Shown: positions 1 through 13,200 of the stretch, piece after piece
How positions within the stretch are numbered: position 1 is the stretch's first letter
Layout of the letters: each line of letters starts with the position of its first letter
Assembly (NCBI GenBank): GCA_964017155.1
Contig: OZ024865.1
Coordinates: 43,861,260 to 43,925,259, forward strand
Reading direction: 5' to 3'
Length of the DNA stretch: 64,000 bases
From: Oasisia sp. SBJ-2009
Taxonomy: Eukaryota > Annelida > Polychaeta > Sabellida > Siboglinidae
Made by a program: the position numbers and the translations under genes
The notes under the pieces: generated by a model
Databases searched by the model: none
The model's input: only the letters and a program-made list of their open reading frames with translations
Told to the model about the DNA's origin: nothing

Positions 1-74
1 GCTCTTCTCTACCCTGGCACATCCGTTTGGAATTGCCCATGAGGAATGTAGTAAGTGGTAATTTAAGTGACACT

Positions 75-215
75 TTTAGGTGATTTCAGCCACACTGTGC
101 TTGTGTTATATGCAATATTTAGGATGTTATTTGGATTCACACCAGTCATGTATTCTTCTTCAAATTGGGGCGGGTATTTGCAGTGTTCCCTGACACAGTA
201 GCAAATGGCGATTGC
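75..215. repeat. Dispersed repeat, family D copy 1
   Basis: About 140 bp here align by eye with 50890-51015 in the same orientation. The shared blocks include gtgatttcagccaca, caccagtc and cttcaaattggggcgg. The two copies differ by scattered substitutions and small indels. No coding capacity is seen and the element class is unknown. Confidence 0.6.
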
Positions 216-383
216 TATAATTGTATAGCTCGACCACGCACACTCCCAGCTTTACAGAGACGATCGGCCAGGGGTAGTTCCAGCCCATGTCTTGTGATGG
301 TGGTTCCCTCTGCTAGTGGCTGACATTTAATGGAACGCAAGCAGTGCACTACCACCCACTACATACACTAGTAAAGATAAGGG

Positions 384-428
384 CGGACTAGTAAACCTTC
401 CTAATTACTAGTCCGGTTGTCTAGTAAA
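384..428. repeat. ACTAGT hairpin module, copy 1
   Basis: An 11-bp inverted repeat (384-394 with 405-415, core GGACTAGTAA) has a 10-nt loop and is followed by tgtctagtaaa. A second module of the same design is at 755-799. The pair brackets a C-rich minisatellite and may be the ends of one small non-coding element. Confidence 0.55.
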
Positions 429-438
429 GCTCAAGGTG

Positions 439-496
439 CCACCCACCCCACCCACCCCACCCACCCCACCCACCCCACCCACCCCACCCACCCCAC
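439..496. repeat. C-rich minisatellite (9-bp ACCCACCCC units)
   Basis: About six tandem 9-bp units occur here. The minus strand, which is the sense strand of the kinase gene, carries regular GGGG/GGG runs able to form a G-quadruplex. Confidence 0.85.
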
Positions 497-754
497 CCTA
501 CAGTAATCAATCCAGCCGTTGTAGTCACACTGACCTAATCCATCACCTAACCCATTTTTTCACTTACACAGTTTTATAATACAGATCATATCTTCACTTT
601 TTGTTATTTCTGTATTATTTATTACCTTTATGATAAGTGCACCGTTTTTTTTAGAGGGGGTTGCAACATATACTATTTTTTAGTTTTAAAACAAATTGTA
701 ACAACTTATATTTCGATTGTTTTTATATTTTGCCGGACTAGTAAACCTTTTGGT

Positions 755-799
755 GGACTAGTAAACTTTTGACTTTACTAGTCCCGCTGTCTAGTAAAA
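755..799. repeat. ACTAGT hairpin module, copy 2
   Basis: The arms 755-764 and 775-784 pair perfectly over 10 bp with a 10-nt loop. The same tgtctagtaaa tail follows as in the copy at 384-428. Confidence 0.55.
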
Positions 800-821
800 T
801 AAATGCCAAAGTTCTACCTCT

Positions 822-893
822 GCAGTGCATACATCATGATGCCAAGGGACCACCAGTCGACTGAGTGACCGTTCGGCCATGTGGACAAAATCT
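822..893 (-). pseudogene. Partial duplicate of the kinase APE/alpha-F exon
   Basis: This 72-bp stretch matches 3096-3167 with 7 mismatches and no gaps by my count. It keeps the reading frame ([20 protein letters not shown]). Five of the seven changes are synonymous and the other two fall in one codon (Tyr to Asn). The 5' part with APE and the 3' part with LAGH are absent, and an in-frame TAG follows soon after. It lies downstream, in gene order, of the last recognised exon. It could be an exon echo or the remnant of a tandem paralogue. Confidence 0.75.
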
Positions 894-1123
894 GACAAGG
901 TATTTAAAAAACATTATTGAAAATTAGTGTTTGCTAACGTTAAATGGTCCACTTTGGCTTGAGGCTAAATTTATCGGGAAATATTTACCATCCTGTGAAT
1001 GGCAACTGGAGAAATCAAATAGTCAGCTAAAATGTGATAATTAAGTTGAAAAGTATGCTGAGCTATCTATGAATGGTTATCAGTAAACGCCATTATAACA
1101 TATTACATCAATGGTAAACTTAC

Positions 1124-1225
1124 CTCTTTACATAGAAGACTGTCGAAATTGAGCTCTCGGAAGAACGCCTCTTTCTGAAGCGTCTTTAGATCATGCATCC
1201 GTGAAGATGGATTCCTCCGCAACAA
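1124..1225 (-). CDS. RSKR: RSKR-like kinase exon: alpha-H/I, end of kinase core
   Basis: This exon has 34 codons in phase 0. It reads [20 protein letters not shown] then [14 protein letters not shown]. It is the L(L/R)..P..R....H.FF...(D)...L end of the kinase core. The acceptor is ttctag and the donor gtaagt. The next exon, the C-terminal tail, is not recognisable between 1 and 1123 and probably lies outside the window. Confidence 0.88.
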
Positions 1226-4200
1226 CTAGAAATCACGGTAAACAACTACATCAAATAACCAAAGTGAACAAGCTAAGTAAAGAATCATACTAAATAACTA
1301 CGTACAGTAAAAAACCAAAGCAACGGATACACTTACTAGTTAGTGTCTCTATATGTAATTAATAACCAAAACGTTTACCTTTTTACTAGTAAATAAGGTT
1401 AGCTCACATATATGCCTGAATCCATGTACACATGAGTGAGCCTTAATAAAGGTTTTCATTGGTTAACATGGACTAATTTTATTCATCTTTTGTGGCCGGC
1501 CAAATACTGGAATGATCTGAGTAAACGTGATCTACAAGACACCATTATTTTAAGATATAGTGTAAGCTTTGCACACTTTCTAAAACTGGAACAAAATGTG
1601 ACTTATTTGAGTAAACGTCATGAAACTGGACACAACTGAATGACGACAGATTGCTGCAGTGCTGGGGACATACCACCAAATGGATTCCTGCTTAAAAGAA
1701 CTGCATTGTGCACTTTTTGTAAATTTCTGTAAGCACTAAATGTAGGACTGGTTGAATGGAAACAAGATTTCTGCATAGCATGATATCACAGCTGCGAAAT
1801 AATGATATTTGTCAGACAGTGAAAAGGTGCGTATGCATACAGGTGTAATTTGGCCTAGAGGTGTCAACATTGGCAATCGGCCGTTGATTGAAGCAAAAAT
1901 GAAGGGGTGTCAGTGGATTGTAAGAGATGTCATTTTCACGAATTTTATACATGACATGTGTCGATGGAGACTAATTAATGCCTGTAATTTGCAATACCAT
2001 GGATTGATAATCCTAGTGGGAAATGAGAGAAATGCTACAATGGCCGCCTGTGGGAAATCAATTGGTGGTATCTGCCCTGCTCTCGGTGGGGTCCCTACCT
2101 TCCGGGTACACTTGCGGGCCTGCCAACTGAAGGGTTGGTCCGCGGGGAGGTCGTAGACGTGGGTGGCGACACACTTGGCCATCTCTGCGTGGTCCCGGGC
2201 CCCATGCACAGGGAACTACAGCAACAGCAGCAGTCACTGATTGATTGATTCATTGATTGATTCATTGATTGATTCATTGATTGATTCATTGATTGATTCA
2301 TTGATTGATTCATTGATTGATTCATTGATTGGTTCATTGATTGGTTCATTGATTGATTCATTGATTGATTCATTGATCGATTCATTGATCGATTCATTGA
2401 TCGATTCATTGATCGATTCATTGATCGATTCATTGATCGATTCATTGATTGATCCATTGATTGATCCATTGATTGATCCATTGATTGATCGATTCATTGA
2501 TTCATTGATTGATTGATTGATTGATTCATTGATTGATTGATTGATTCATTGATTGATTCATTGATTGATTCATTGATTGATTCATTGATTGATTCATTGA
2601 TTGATTCATTGATTGATTCATTGATTCATTCATTGATTCATTCATTGATTCATTCATTGATTCATTCATTGATTCATTCATTGATTCATTCATTGTTGTC
2701 ATGAAGCAAGGTCTACTATTCTCTTTCATCAGGAAAGTTTTGATATAGTACAATATCCTGTCATTAAAATGAATCCGTGCTTTATACTTTACGCTCCAGT
2801 GGACCTCTTCAATTAAACACCATACTGACTTCTCTGAGAAACATTCAGCCGCACTGCAACTATTTGCACACAAATACCCATCACTGTCTATAGCCAGGTA
2901 GTCATTCATACACCTGTGTGAACTGGAGCAATGTAAAGTGAACGAACTTGCTTAAGGATTGAAGTTGTAGCACAGGATTTTAACTTGGCTTCTCACGACT
3001 AATGCCAGTGCATATCACTCCATCACATGCCACAGGTACAACGCAAACCAGGTTCAGGGAGCATACATTATGTGACCTACTTACATGTCCTGCAAGCAGT
3101 GCATACATCATGATGCCCAGGGACCACCAGTCAACTGAGTGGCCATACGGCCAGGTAGACAAAATCTCCGGTGCTGAAACAACACAATTACATGCCTTTA
3201 TGAGGTGCCAATTTTCCCAGAATAAATCAAAAGTAATACAACACATAATTACTTCTAAAAATTGTGTATCTTGACATCAACTTTTGATCTCTAAACCATG
3301 TAGTTCTTAAGCTATGGATATAATAATTTTATAGATTTTGTCGGGCGCCATCTTAAAAATGGCGGATATTACTAAATGGCAGATATTTGAAAGTCAATAA
3401 AGGTTAAATGTAATATACTTTAAATAATCATATCTAAAAACCTGATATCTTGCTTTCAATTTTTTGGCTCTAGATTACATTCTTAAGGTATGGGTAAATG
3501 GCTGAGCCGGAAACCATCTTTTAAAATGGCGGATATATGAATGTTAATTAAGCTAAAGTGTACATTGGTGTATATCACTATCCACCAAGCCATCCAATGT
3601 CATCAACATTACAGCTCAATGTGATGTAGTTTTTGAGATATTGTGACATTTGTATTGACGATCTCCATCTTTAAAAATGGCTGACGCGGAAGCCGAAAAA
3701 GAAATGTTATTTGAAATCCTTGTCCCATGAACATATATCCACATACTACAATTATTTCTCTAGGTGAAACAGTTATTAACGTATGGCGAAATAAACTTTG
3801 GCGGCCATGTTTAAAATTGCCGCTAAATCAATATGGGACCAAATATAAAAAATGGCAACAAGGGTTTTTAAGTTCTATATACTATTTAGATGATTTAAAA
3901 ACCTGTTGCCAAGATTATACACAAAAATATGCTTCCTTTACACTTGCCAATGCACTACTGGTACTGACGTAATCAGCAATGTGACCTCTGAGAGTGCTGT
4001 CTCTATGAACTTACCTATATAGTGCAAGGTGCCACAGATGGTGCGAGTTCTCCCGCCATGCTGCAGCCACTTGGCCAGGCCAAAGTCTATCAGCTGCAGA
4101 TGTCCTGCCAACAACAGACCAGACATCAGTCCTGTACACTCGACCCTCCCTATTAAGGTCACCCTTGGGAGCGGCCTGATTAGCAAGGTGACCTTATTGA

Positions 4201-7200
4201 TTGGACTAATTGCCTATACAACAGTATAAACATCCATCCATAAACATCCATCCATAAACATCCATCCATAAACATCCATCCATAAACATCCATCCATAAA
4301 CATCCATCCATAAACATCCATCCATAAACATCCATCCATAAACATCCATCCATAAACATCCATCCATAAACATCCATCCATAAACATCCATCCATAAACA
4401 TCCATCCATAAACATCCATCCATAAACATCCATCCATAAACATCCATCCATAAACATCCATCCATAAACATCCATCCATAAACATCCATCCATAAACATC
4501 CATCCATAAACATCCATCCATAAACATCCATCCATAAACATCCATCCATAAACATCCATCCATCCATCCATCCATCCATCCATCCATCCATCCATCCATC
4601 CATCCATCCATCCATCCATCCATCCATCCATCCATCCATCCATCCATCCATCCATCCATCCATCCATCCATCCATCCATCCATCCATCCATCCATCCATC
4701 CATCCATCCATCCATCCATCCATCCATCCATCCATCCATCCATCCATCCATCCATCCATCCATCCATCCATCCATCCATCCATCCATCCATCCATCCATC
4801 CATCCATCCATCCATCCATCCATCCATCCATCCATCCATCCATACATCCATCCATCCATCCATCCATCCATCCATCCATTCATAGTGTATATGGAACAAA
4901 TTTATAATTATCCTACGTTGGCCTTAATCGCCAGGTGACTGATATACAGAGGTGATCAATCTTATTAATAACAAACTCTTGAGTTGTTCAGCAGTGGGTA
5001 TGCCCCATGCTGGTACATCTCCTTGTCTGGTAAATGGTTGCACTTGATTTGATTATCCAGTGTAAACTCATATTGCAGAGTTACATGTATTTATGTACAA
5101 TTTCAGTTAAACCTTTTTTTATCAGCCACGAAAATGTAGTATGTCTGACTTACCATTTACATCTATCAATACGTTCTCCATCTACAAATAAAGCACAATA
5201 GATTTAATTCTGTGTTATGTGCAACATCTCAATATAATGTCACAAGTATCTATTAACCCTTTAGCCATCTGGTTTTAATAATAATAATATTATTAATTAA
5301 TTTCTTATATAACGCCCCATCCAAATAATTGTTCTCTTGTTTATTTATTGGTGGACTGACTTTAATACAATCGTCGTGTGACTTAAAGTCCATAAATATT
5401 GTATATGCTCTTGTGAGTGTATAAATTGATACGTATTACAAGATGCCCTCACCTTTCAATAATGATAATGATGACTTCTTATGTGCCAATACACTTGAAG
5501 ATCGAGCTCAGTGGCACGACAAAAAAACCAAGGGATTAAGCAATCTTGTAATCGTATAACAATGTGCGAGTCATTGACAGATAGATGAAGGTGCTAGGAA
5601 TCTATAGTGGATAGGTTTTTAGATCCTGGCAGAACAAAACTATACTACATTGCATTATACATCACTGAAAAATTAGCTATGGGAACTAACCTTCAAATCT
5701 CTGTATATAACACCCGCATTGTGAAGGTAATCTGTCAACAAAGCAAGGCAGAATCAATGTTACCACATTTGGAAATAAAACAATACAAATAAACAGACAG
5801 TGTCAGGGTGTTATATGAGTCAAGGATAATCAACACTATCTTCTGTCTCTGTAGGATAAGGACTTCACATTGGAATGATCTTATTAATTTTATAATGCTA
5901 GTATACTAATAAAATTATTAATAAGGATTCTGTATGAGTCTGCGTGATAGACTGAATGCTTATTATTATAATATTAAAGGCAGTAATTTGATAAATTATA
6001 GAATTGCATTTGATTCCAGACAAGATGAGGTGCACGCGTAACTGAATCTGTTACAGACTTAACAGTGTACCAAAATTATTTTGTAATTATACTTATTAGA
6101 GTAGCAATTGTAAGTGCTAAATTATCCAGAACACACACGTACAAAGATTAATTTGCTAATCATCAACTTGCTAATGCCAGATGCCAAATTACCAATCATT
6201 ACCTGGCTATAGTCAGCGATGGATAGTTGTATATGAATAGTCTTTGTGCATTAATTGTATGACTATCATGACTGGATGCTTCCCCCAGAAGCTGAGATGG
6301 TGTTCGATTGAACAGGTCTGCCAGGGTGAAGTGCAAAGCACTTTGAGCAATCCTAAGGATTCGATAGTGTGCTATATAAGAACGTACCTTTAGTTTTTAT
6401 TTATGGCAAGACACTGTCTGCTTGTTTAGTAATAACATACATTTTAATATCTAACTATGACTGTGGTAACAGTAATATTTGTCTGCTAAGTGAGGAACGG
6501 TGGTCGCGCGGTAGAGTGCTGGACTGTCAATCAAGGGGACGGTGGTTCAATCCCACCTACCGCCGTTTTGAAACTTAGGCAATTTCGTTTACCCCACATT
6601 TGTCTGTCTTTCGGAAGAGACACTAAAAGCCGGTGGTCCCTTCTATCTGGTGTCTATGCCAGGGGAAATAAATGATCCCACACAGGGGGTAAATGTGTAA
6701 CCTGTAGTGGACTCAATAATTCTAGAGAAGCACAACTCTGAAAACCAAGCTCGACAATACTCTAGTCACAAACATGTGGCTAACATAGAGTGATGAGCTA
6801 ACCATAAGGAGAAGAGAAGAACTGTGTTGCCTTAGACAGTTTGCATATCAGGCACTAAACTTTCAGTGACTTTGTCCTTCTACAAAGGCAACCAACTGAC
6901 CATATAGCAAGGTTTAAACACCATAACTTGGAGCAATCACAGAACTATACGTGTGTAGGTAGTGCCACGTGGAAGCTAAGCATCTTTGTGGGAATTTGAA
7001 ATCAGTGTGGTTCAATGCTGACTCACCTATCGCTATGGCAAGTTCAGCAATGCAGATGCGAACGAGAGCTTCACTAAAGTGTTCCAGTCGTTTCCACGCT
7101 GTAAACAACTCTCCTCTAGGCACGAAATCCATCACTGTAAACATTTACAACACAGTGTAGACAGTATGACTACATAATCATGTGCACTGCAGGAATTGGT

Positions 7201-10200
7201 TTAATTTCTTTAAAGGAAATAAAAACACCTATTGCCTGAATCCACAGTATAATCCATGCTGTTGACCTGGTGTGTAGCTCCATGTCCACAAACCCAAAAA
7301 AATATTCATAAATTTGGTGCTGCTGAATTTTTTGCACCAACGTTCAAAGTTAGGAAAAAACAATGCCATCAAGACTCGCGAAATGGGGCCATTTTCAAAA
7401 GATTTAGGGGTATGTAATAGGAATACATACCAAAGGTATAGTGTCAGGTTAGTTGAGCACCATACAGCCACATTCCAACGATCTAGTGTGGACATGTATG
7501 CCCACCATAAGGTGAATTTTCCATAATTTTATTAATATCACAATACCACATCAGAGTCCTCCAAACGATATGTTTATCGGCACATAGATGAATGTTGTAT
7601 TTATAAAATTGTATAATTTGTCATCAGAGTGATCAGACCCATAAATTGTAATTAAAGTTAAACTGAAAAGAAGTAACAGATCTTTACACCATAATTTCTC
7701 TCATTCCAAACCCTGAGACAAAAGAAATCACAGATAAAGCCTCACCTATGAAGACATCATGTTTGTTCTGAAAGAACCAGTGGGGCTTCACAATAAATGC
7801 GTGATCTCCCACTGCAGCCTACAAACAACAGAATGTTAGACTTGAAGACGGTACATACACATATACATTTATATTGCACAACAAATGCATAGTATTACAT
7901 AGTGCAATATAACTACCCGGTAGGACTAATGAAAACCCTTTACACCTCATCGGCTGGCACATCTGCTCATCATATCGACTTGTCTTGGAAGATTTAAGTC
8001 TTTTAATGTCCAACATAGCTTTATGCAGAGACCCGTCCACCCGTCATTAGGACGGGTAAAAACGAATATGGACAGGCAGAAATATGGGTGGACAGGTAAA
8101 ATAATGAATGAGCAAAACAAAAGGTCTTCCAAAACCATAGATATTGTTAGTTATGCCTTGAAAGTGAGTGTAAATGGTGTCACATGTGTGTTTGTAGTCC
8201 ATTTCAGGTTATCGGGCACATCTGAAAGTTTGTAAACTAGCTTAACAGTTAACATCCATGTGTCCACAAAAACATGTGTGACTGGCAATAATTTTATCCT
8301 GCATAAAGCGCCGATGTGCAAAGACTACTTGAACACAAACATCTGGCAATGTGTGTAGCCAAATACTCATTTATAAAAAGGAACATTGAGTGAAAAACCA
8401 GTAAAGTATCTCAACCCAACACGTGCACCTGAATCTCTCGCCTGACACTTCTAGCAACTACATTATAGACTATATAACAGTAACTTTATATCATGTTTAA
8501 GTTTTAATAATTATATATTGTGTAGTTAGATTAACAAATTACTATTTTATTTATTGAAATAACAAATCTAAATAAAATGTATTAATTTAAAAAAACATAA
8601 ATAAATGTAAAGTCTCCATTATAAAAATAGCATATATTCACATATACCCATTCTTTAAAAAAATCAATTATTCATAACATAGCTGCTGCCTGGTGTATGG
8701 ACAGCAGTGGTAATTAATGTGTTCCCAGTTTGCCTACCTGGATGAGGGCTTCCTGATTGCACTGCTCCACAGCTCTGTCCAACAACACCTTGCTTTTACG
8801 CATTGCCTACAGGTGGACACAGGTGATTAATGCACTGACACAAGTATACATGAGAAAACAAAATATGAAGGTACATCATTATAAAACATTTTCCTTTGGG
8901 ACAAATCTAAGTATCAGTCAAGAATAGTGCTGCTAGATCGAGTAGTATGGTCAGCCAGCAAAACCACTAGCACGACACTCCCTACAGTGGATGAACTCTA
9001 CGAAACATATATGATGAAAAAAACAATGGACATCTTAAAGGACACTTCTCACCCATTGCACGAATTCTACTATGTTGCACAATCTGGTTGTAGGTACATT
9101 TCCGAAAGAACACGCACAAACCGTTATCGAAATACATTTCTTCCAACTTCTGATAGCCTATAAATGCCAAATTGGGGAGGGGAAGATAATCGCGGAGGAT
9201 GGGGGGGGGGGGGATACAATGGGGTGCACTACTTTCCTACAACTTTGCACTGTCACTACTAATTGTCACTACTAATGTTGTTGTGTTATGTGAATATTTA
9301 AAACAAGAATTTCCTCTTTGGGGGACTATTAAAGGTTATTGTATTGTATTGTATTGTATTGTATTGTATTGTATTGTATTGTATTGTATTGTATTGTATT
9401 GTATTGTATTGTATTGTATTGTATTGTACACAAGCCTCTTTGTCTGTAATGAGGTATTCATTTCTAAGGACAATGGTAGGGTCAGGGTGGAGGGGTGGGG
9501 TGAATGCAATTACCCTGGCCTTGAAATGACAGCAAATGGACCAGTACCCCAGTCAACTTGATTGAGTCACGTCTCACAATATTCAGACAACTAAGTGGTA
9601 TCGGGAACACACTGCTACTGCTACACTACCATGGAGTGTAACTGTATTGAACAAGTTACTGAAATGTTTAACAGTAACAATGTATTCAGAAAATTACATT
9701 GACTGCCAAGGTAATGCAGTGGTTCAGGAAGCTTTACTGGAATACTATGCCAGGGTGAAAAGCAGTAATTCGAAATCATGTTTATAAATTTATGAAATGG
9801 TTAGACAACATTAATTAACAATAGCTATACTAGGTAGAGACCAGGGTTGGAAAAAATCGTGATTTTTTCGAATAAATCGGATTTTTTCGATTAAATCGGA
9901 TTTTTTCGATTAAATCGATTTATTTGATTTTTTCAACATTCTTGACAGTCATAAGAAATAATATGTAATTCGGAAAATAAATATAAAAGTGGAATATCAT
10001 AATATACCCAATAGGCTGAACATTTCATTCTTAGCATTTCTAAAGAATTAAAGCAAAGTTGTTATGTACAAATTTAAACTTTATTTTAAAATACATACAG
10101 TTAAATCAACTGGTAGTAGCACGTAACGTAAGTATAAATTTAAGATAATCTGAAAAAATCAAAAAAATCAATGTCTCGATTTTTTCAAGTTGATTAAATC

Positions 10201-13200
10201 AATGATTTAATCGATGATTTAATCAATTTGATTAAATCAATGCCCACCCTGGTAGAGACGTTAAGTGAATTTCAGTTTTAGAAGATGATGGGTAAATTCT
10301 TTATATATTCACTCATTCAGGATTAGTGTCAGTGGATATGCCTACGTAGGATTAATGTCAGTGGATATATCTACATAGTTGTAATGTCTATGGATATGTC
10401 TACGTAAGAGTAATGTCTGTGGGTGTCTACATAGGAGCAATGTCAGTTGATAAGCCTGGATATATCTATGAAGGAGTAATGTCTGTGGATATGTCTACAT
10501 AGGAGTAATGTCTGTGGATGTATACATAGGAGTAATGTCTGTGGATAACTGGATATGTCTAAGTAGGAGTAATGTCAGTGGATATGTCTATATAAGATTA
10601 ATGTCTGTGGGGGTCTACATTGGCGTACTGTCACTGTCAGTGGATATGTCTAAGTAGGAGTAATGTCAGTGAATATGTCTACGTATTATTTTTTTATTTA
10701 TAATACACCTCTTGCTGTATAATGTGCTTTGATTGTTAGTATAGTTGTATAATTGTGGCTGAAATAAAACAATTAAATGAACTCACAGCATTTCAGGACC
10801 ACTCTACGCCTACTAGATATTTACTTTCCCAACACGGTAATATTGTCTTGGCATTTAACCCTTATTTCTGCAAGTCCCCTGTGCTGTGGTCACATACTTA
10901 TTAAGTGTCAACACCCAGTCACAGACTCTACCTTCATGGCATAGATACTCTGGTCCTCCAGTCGTCGTACTTTCAGTACATTCCCAAAGGCTCCCTGCGC
11001 AATCAGCTCCAGCACCTAAAAGGCAAGTTTTTATATAGCACAGTATCCAGTCCTCAGGACCGTTCAATGTTCTTCATTCAGACACCATCTCGGCTTCTCT
11101 GGGAAGCATCCAGCCATATGCTACAATTAATGCGCGAAGGCTGCTCGTACACATATTCACCACTGCCAGGTACTCATTTATACAACTGAGTGAACTGGAG
11201 CAATGTAGAGTGAAAAAACTTGCCCAAGGTTTTAACACCGCAGCACAGGATTCGAACCCGAGTTCTCGTAGTCGAGAGTCCGAAGCTCTACCCTTGAGCC
11301 ATTGCGCTCTGCATAACAGATGCCGTGAGAATTATGTTTCATGCTACAGTACTCTTACAGACATCTGATCATGACAGACATGGCACATTTATTGTATGAA
11401 ACGCAGATCGTTATGCAGTAGTCCATAAGTCTAACTGTTGATAAGTCTAACTGTTGACAAGTCCAAATGAGGCAGAGCAGTCCAAACATACATAAATTTT
11501 TAAACCCACTGTAACACATATTTCTAAAAGGTAATGGTAAAGTTTAAACCTTTGGTAAGTGCATATTGTTCATCATCACTGATCTGCCTGTTGTTCAGGT
11601 TCATTACCCCCATGTTAGTATCTGTGTCGGTGCCTGTCAGTTTGTTCTTAGTTTGAGATTTGTTGTAAAGTTTCTCAAACTTGTTTTGTTGTCGTGACCT
11701 AGTTTCCTCGAACATTTATTTCTGCACAGATGCGAGCAACCATTCCGCTTCCACCATTTCATCACTGTTCAAGATGGCTTGCAGCTGTTGTTAGCAGGGT
11801 TGGCATCGATTTAATCAAATTGATTAAATCATCGATTAAATCATTGATTTAATCAACTTGAAAAAATCACGACATTGATTTTTTGGATTTTTTCAGATTA
11901 TCTTAAATTTATACTTACGTTGCATGCTACTACCAGTTGATTTAACTGTATGTATTTTAAAATAAAGTTTAAATTTGTACATAACAACTTTGCTTTAATT
12001 CTTTAGAAATGCTAAGAATGAAATGTTCAGCCTATTGGGTATATTATGATATTCCACTTTTATTTATTTTCTGAATTACATATTATTTCTTATGATTGTC
12101 AAGAATGTTGAAAAAATCAAATAAATCGATTTAATCGAAAAAATCCGATTTAATCGAAAAAATCCGATTTATTCGATTTATTCGAAAAAATCATGATTTT
12201 TTCCAACCCTGGTTGTTAGGGATTCGTTCAGTTTATTAATTGAGTACATACACTACCATTCATGTACTCCAAGAAACTGTAATTCTGCTTTTTTTTACAA
12301 CGTGCTGCGTGATCATTTTTATGCTGGCATTCATTTTATGTTTGTCGGAGTGATTGTATATCAATTGCATCTTACATCGAATCATTTATGATTTTCCCAC
12401 CGGGTGATCTTTTTCACCATCTTTTCTGCCGATCTGAGCAATTTTAAGACCTCTCGTCCATGTTGTTGAAGAACGATATGGAATGTAATATCCATGGCTC
12501 CAAGGTAGGGTTATATTGTAAACAATTTACTTACTTTAGAGATTATCTTTTAAAACGTACAACGTTTTTACCCATAATCTACAGATCTTGATCATGAACT
12601 GGTGTGACGAAGGTAAATTTTGAGTATCGAATAAAAATCTGGTATCGATTGATATCGAAGAATTCTGGTATCGAACCAGCAATATATCGATTGGTATTGA
12701 AGAATTCTGGTATCGAACCAGCACTACTTCTGTTGCATATTATTTCTACTGGGAACTGTGTTCTATGTGAATATTAGACTTACAACGTAAGTATCGAGTA
12801 TCGAACAAAATTCAGGTATCGATCGGTATCGAACAAAACCTGGTATCGAACCAGCACTAGTGTGTTGGGTCAGGTCCCAGTGGGATAATTTGGTTGTAGA
12901 TGATCTGATGGTCACTCTCATGAATGTCTCAGTTGTGCATTGTGCCAAATATCAAAAGATCTACTCAATAATCAACAAACAGACGACAGTGGTGCTCCTT
13001 GAGCGATGGTCTGTGCTCCAAGTGAACAAACAAGCATAAGTAGGAGCAGACGAGCAATAGAAGGAAACTACAGCTAAGATACTGGAGCAGCACAGGATTT
13101 TACTCTTGTACAAGATAATCACAGATAGGAACAGGACTAACCTCAAAGTGTGCATTTGGTATGTCTGCCTTGACAGGATAGGTGGGCAGGAAGAGACTAT

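Noticed and set aside
4180..4899. ORFs of more than 220 codons on the minus strand
   Set aside because: They are translations of the (taaacatccatcca)n and (ATCC)n arrays. All frames are open and the peptides are pure repeats.
6499..6566. Functional tRNA-Asp gene
   Set aside because: Acceptor and T arms pair, but the D and anticodon stems are imperfect and a SINE body follows directly.
10932..11015. Frameshift in the glycine-loop exon
   Set aside because: A first reading suggested two extra bases. Rechecking the line boundary at 10980/10981 showed the exon is exactly 28 intact codons.
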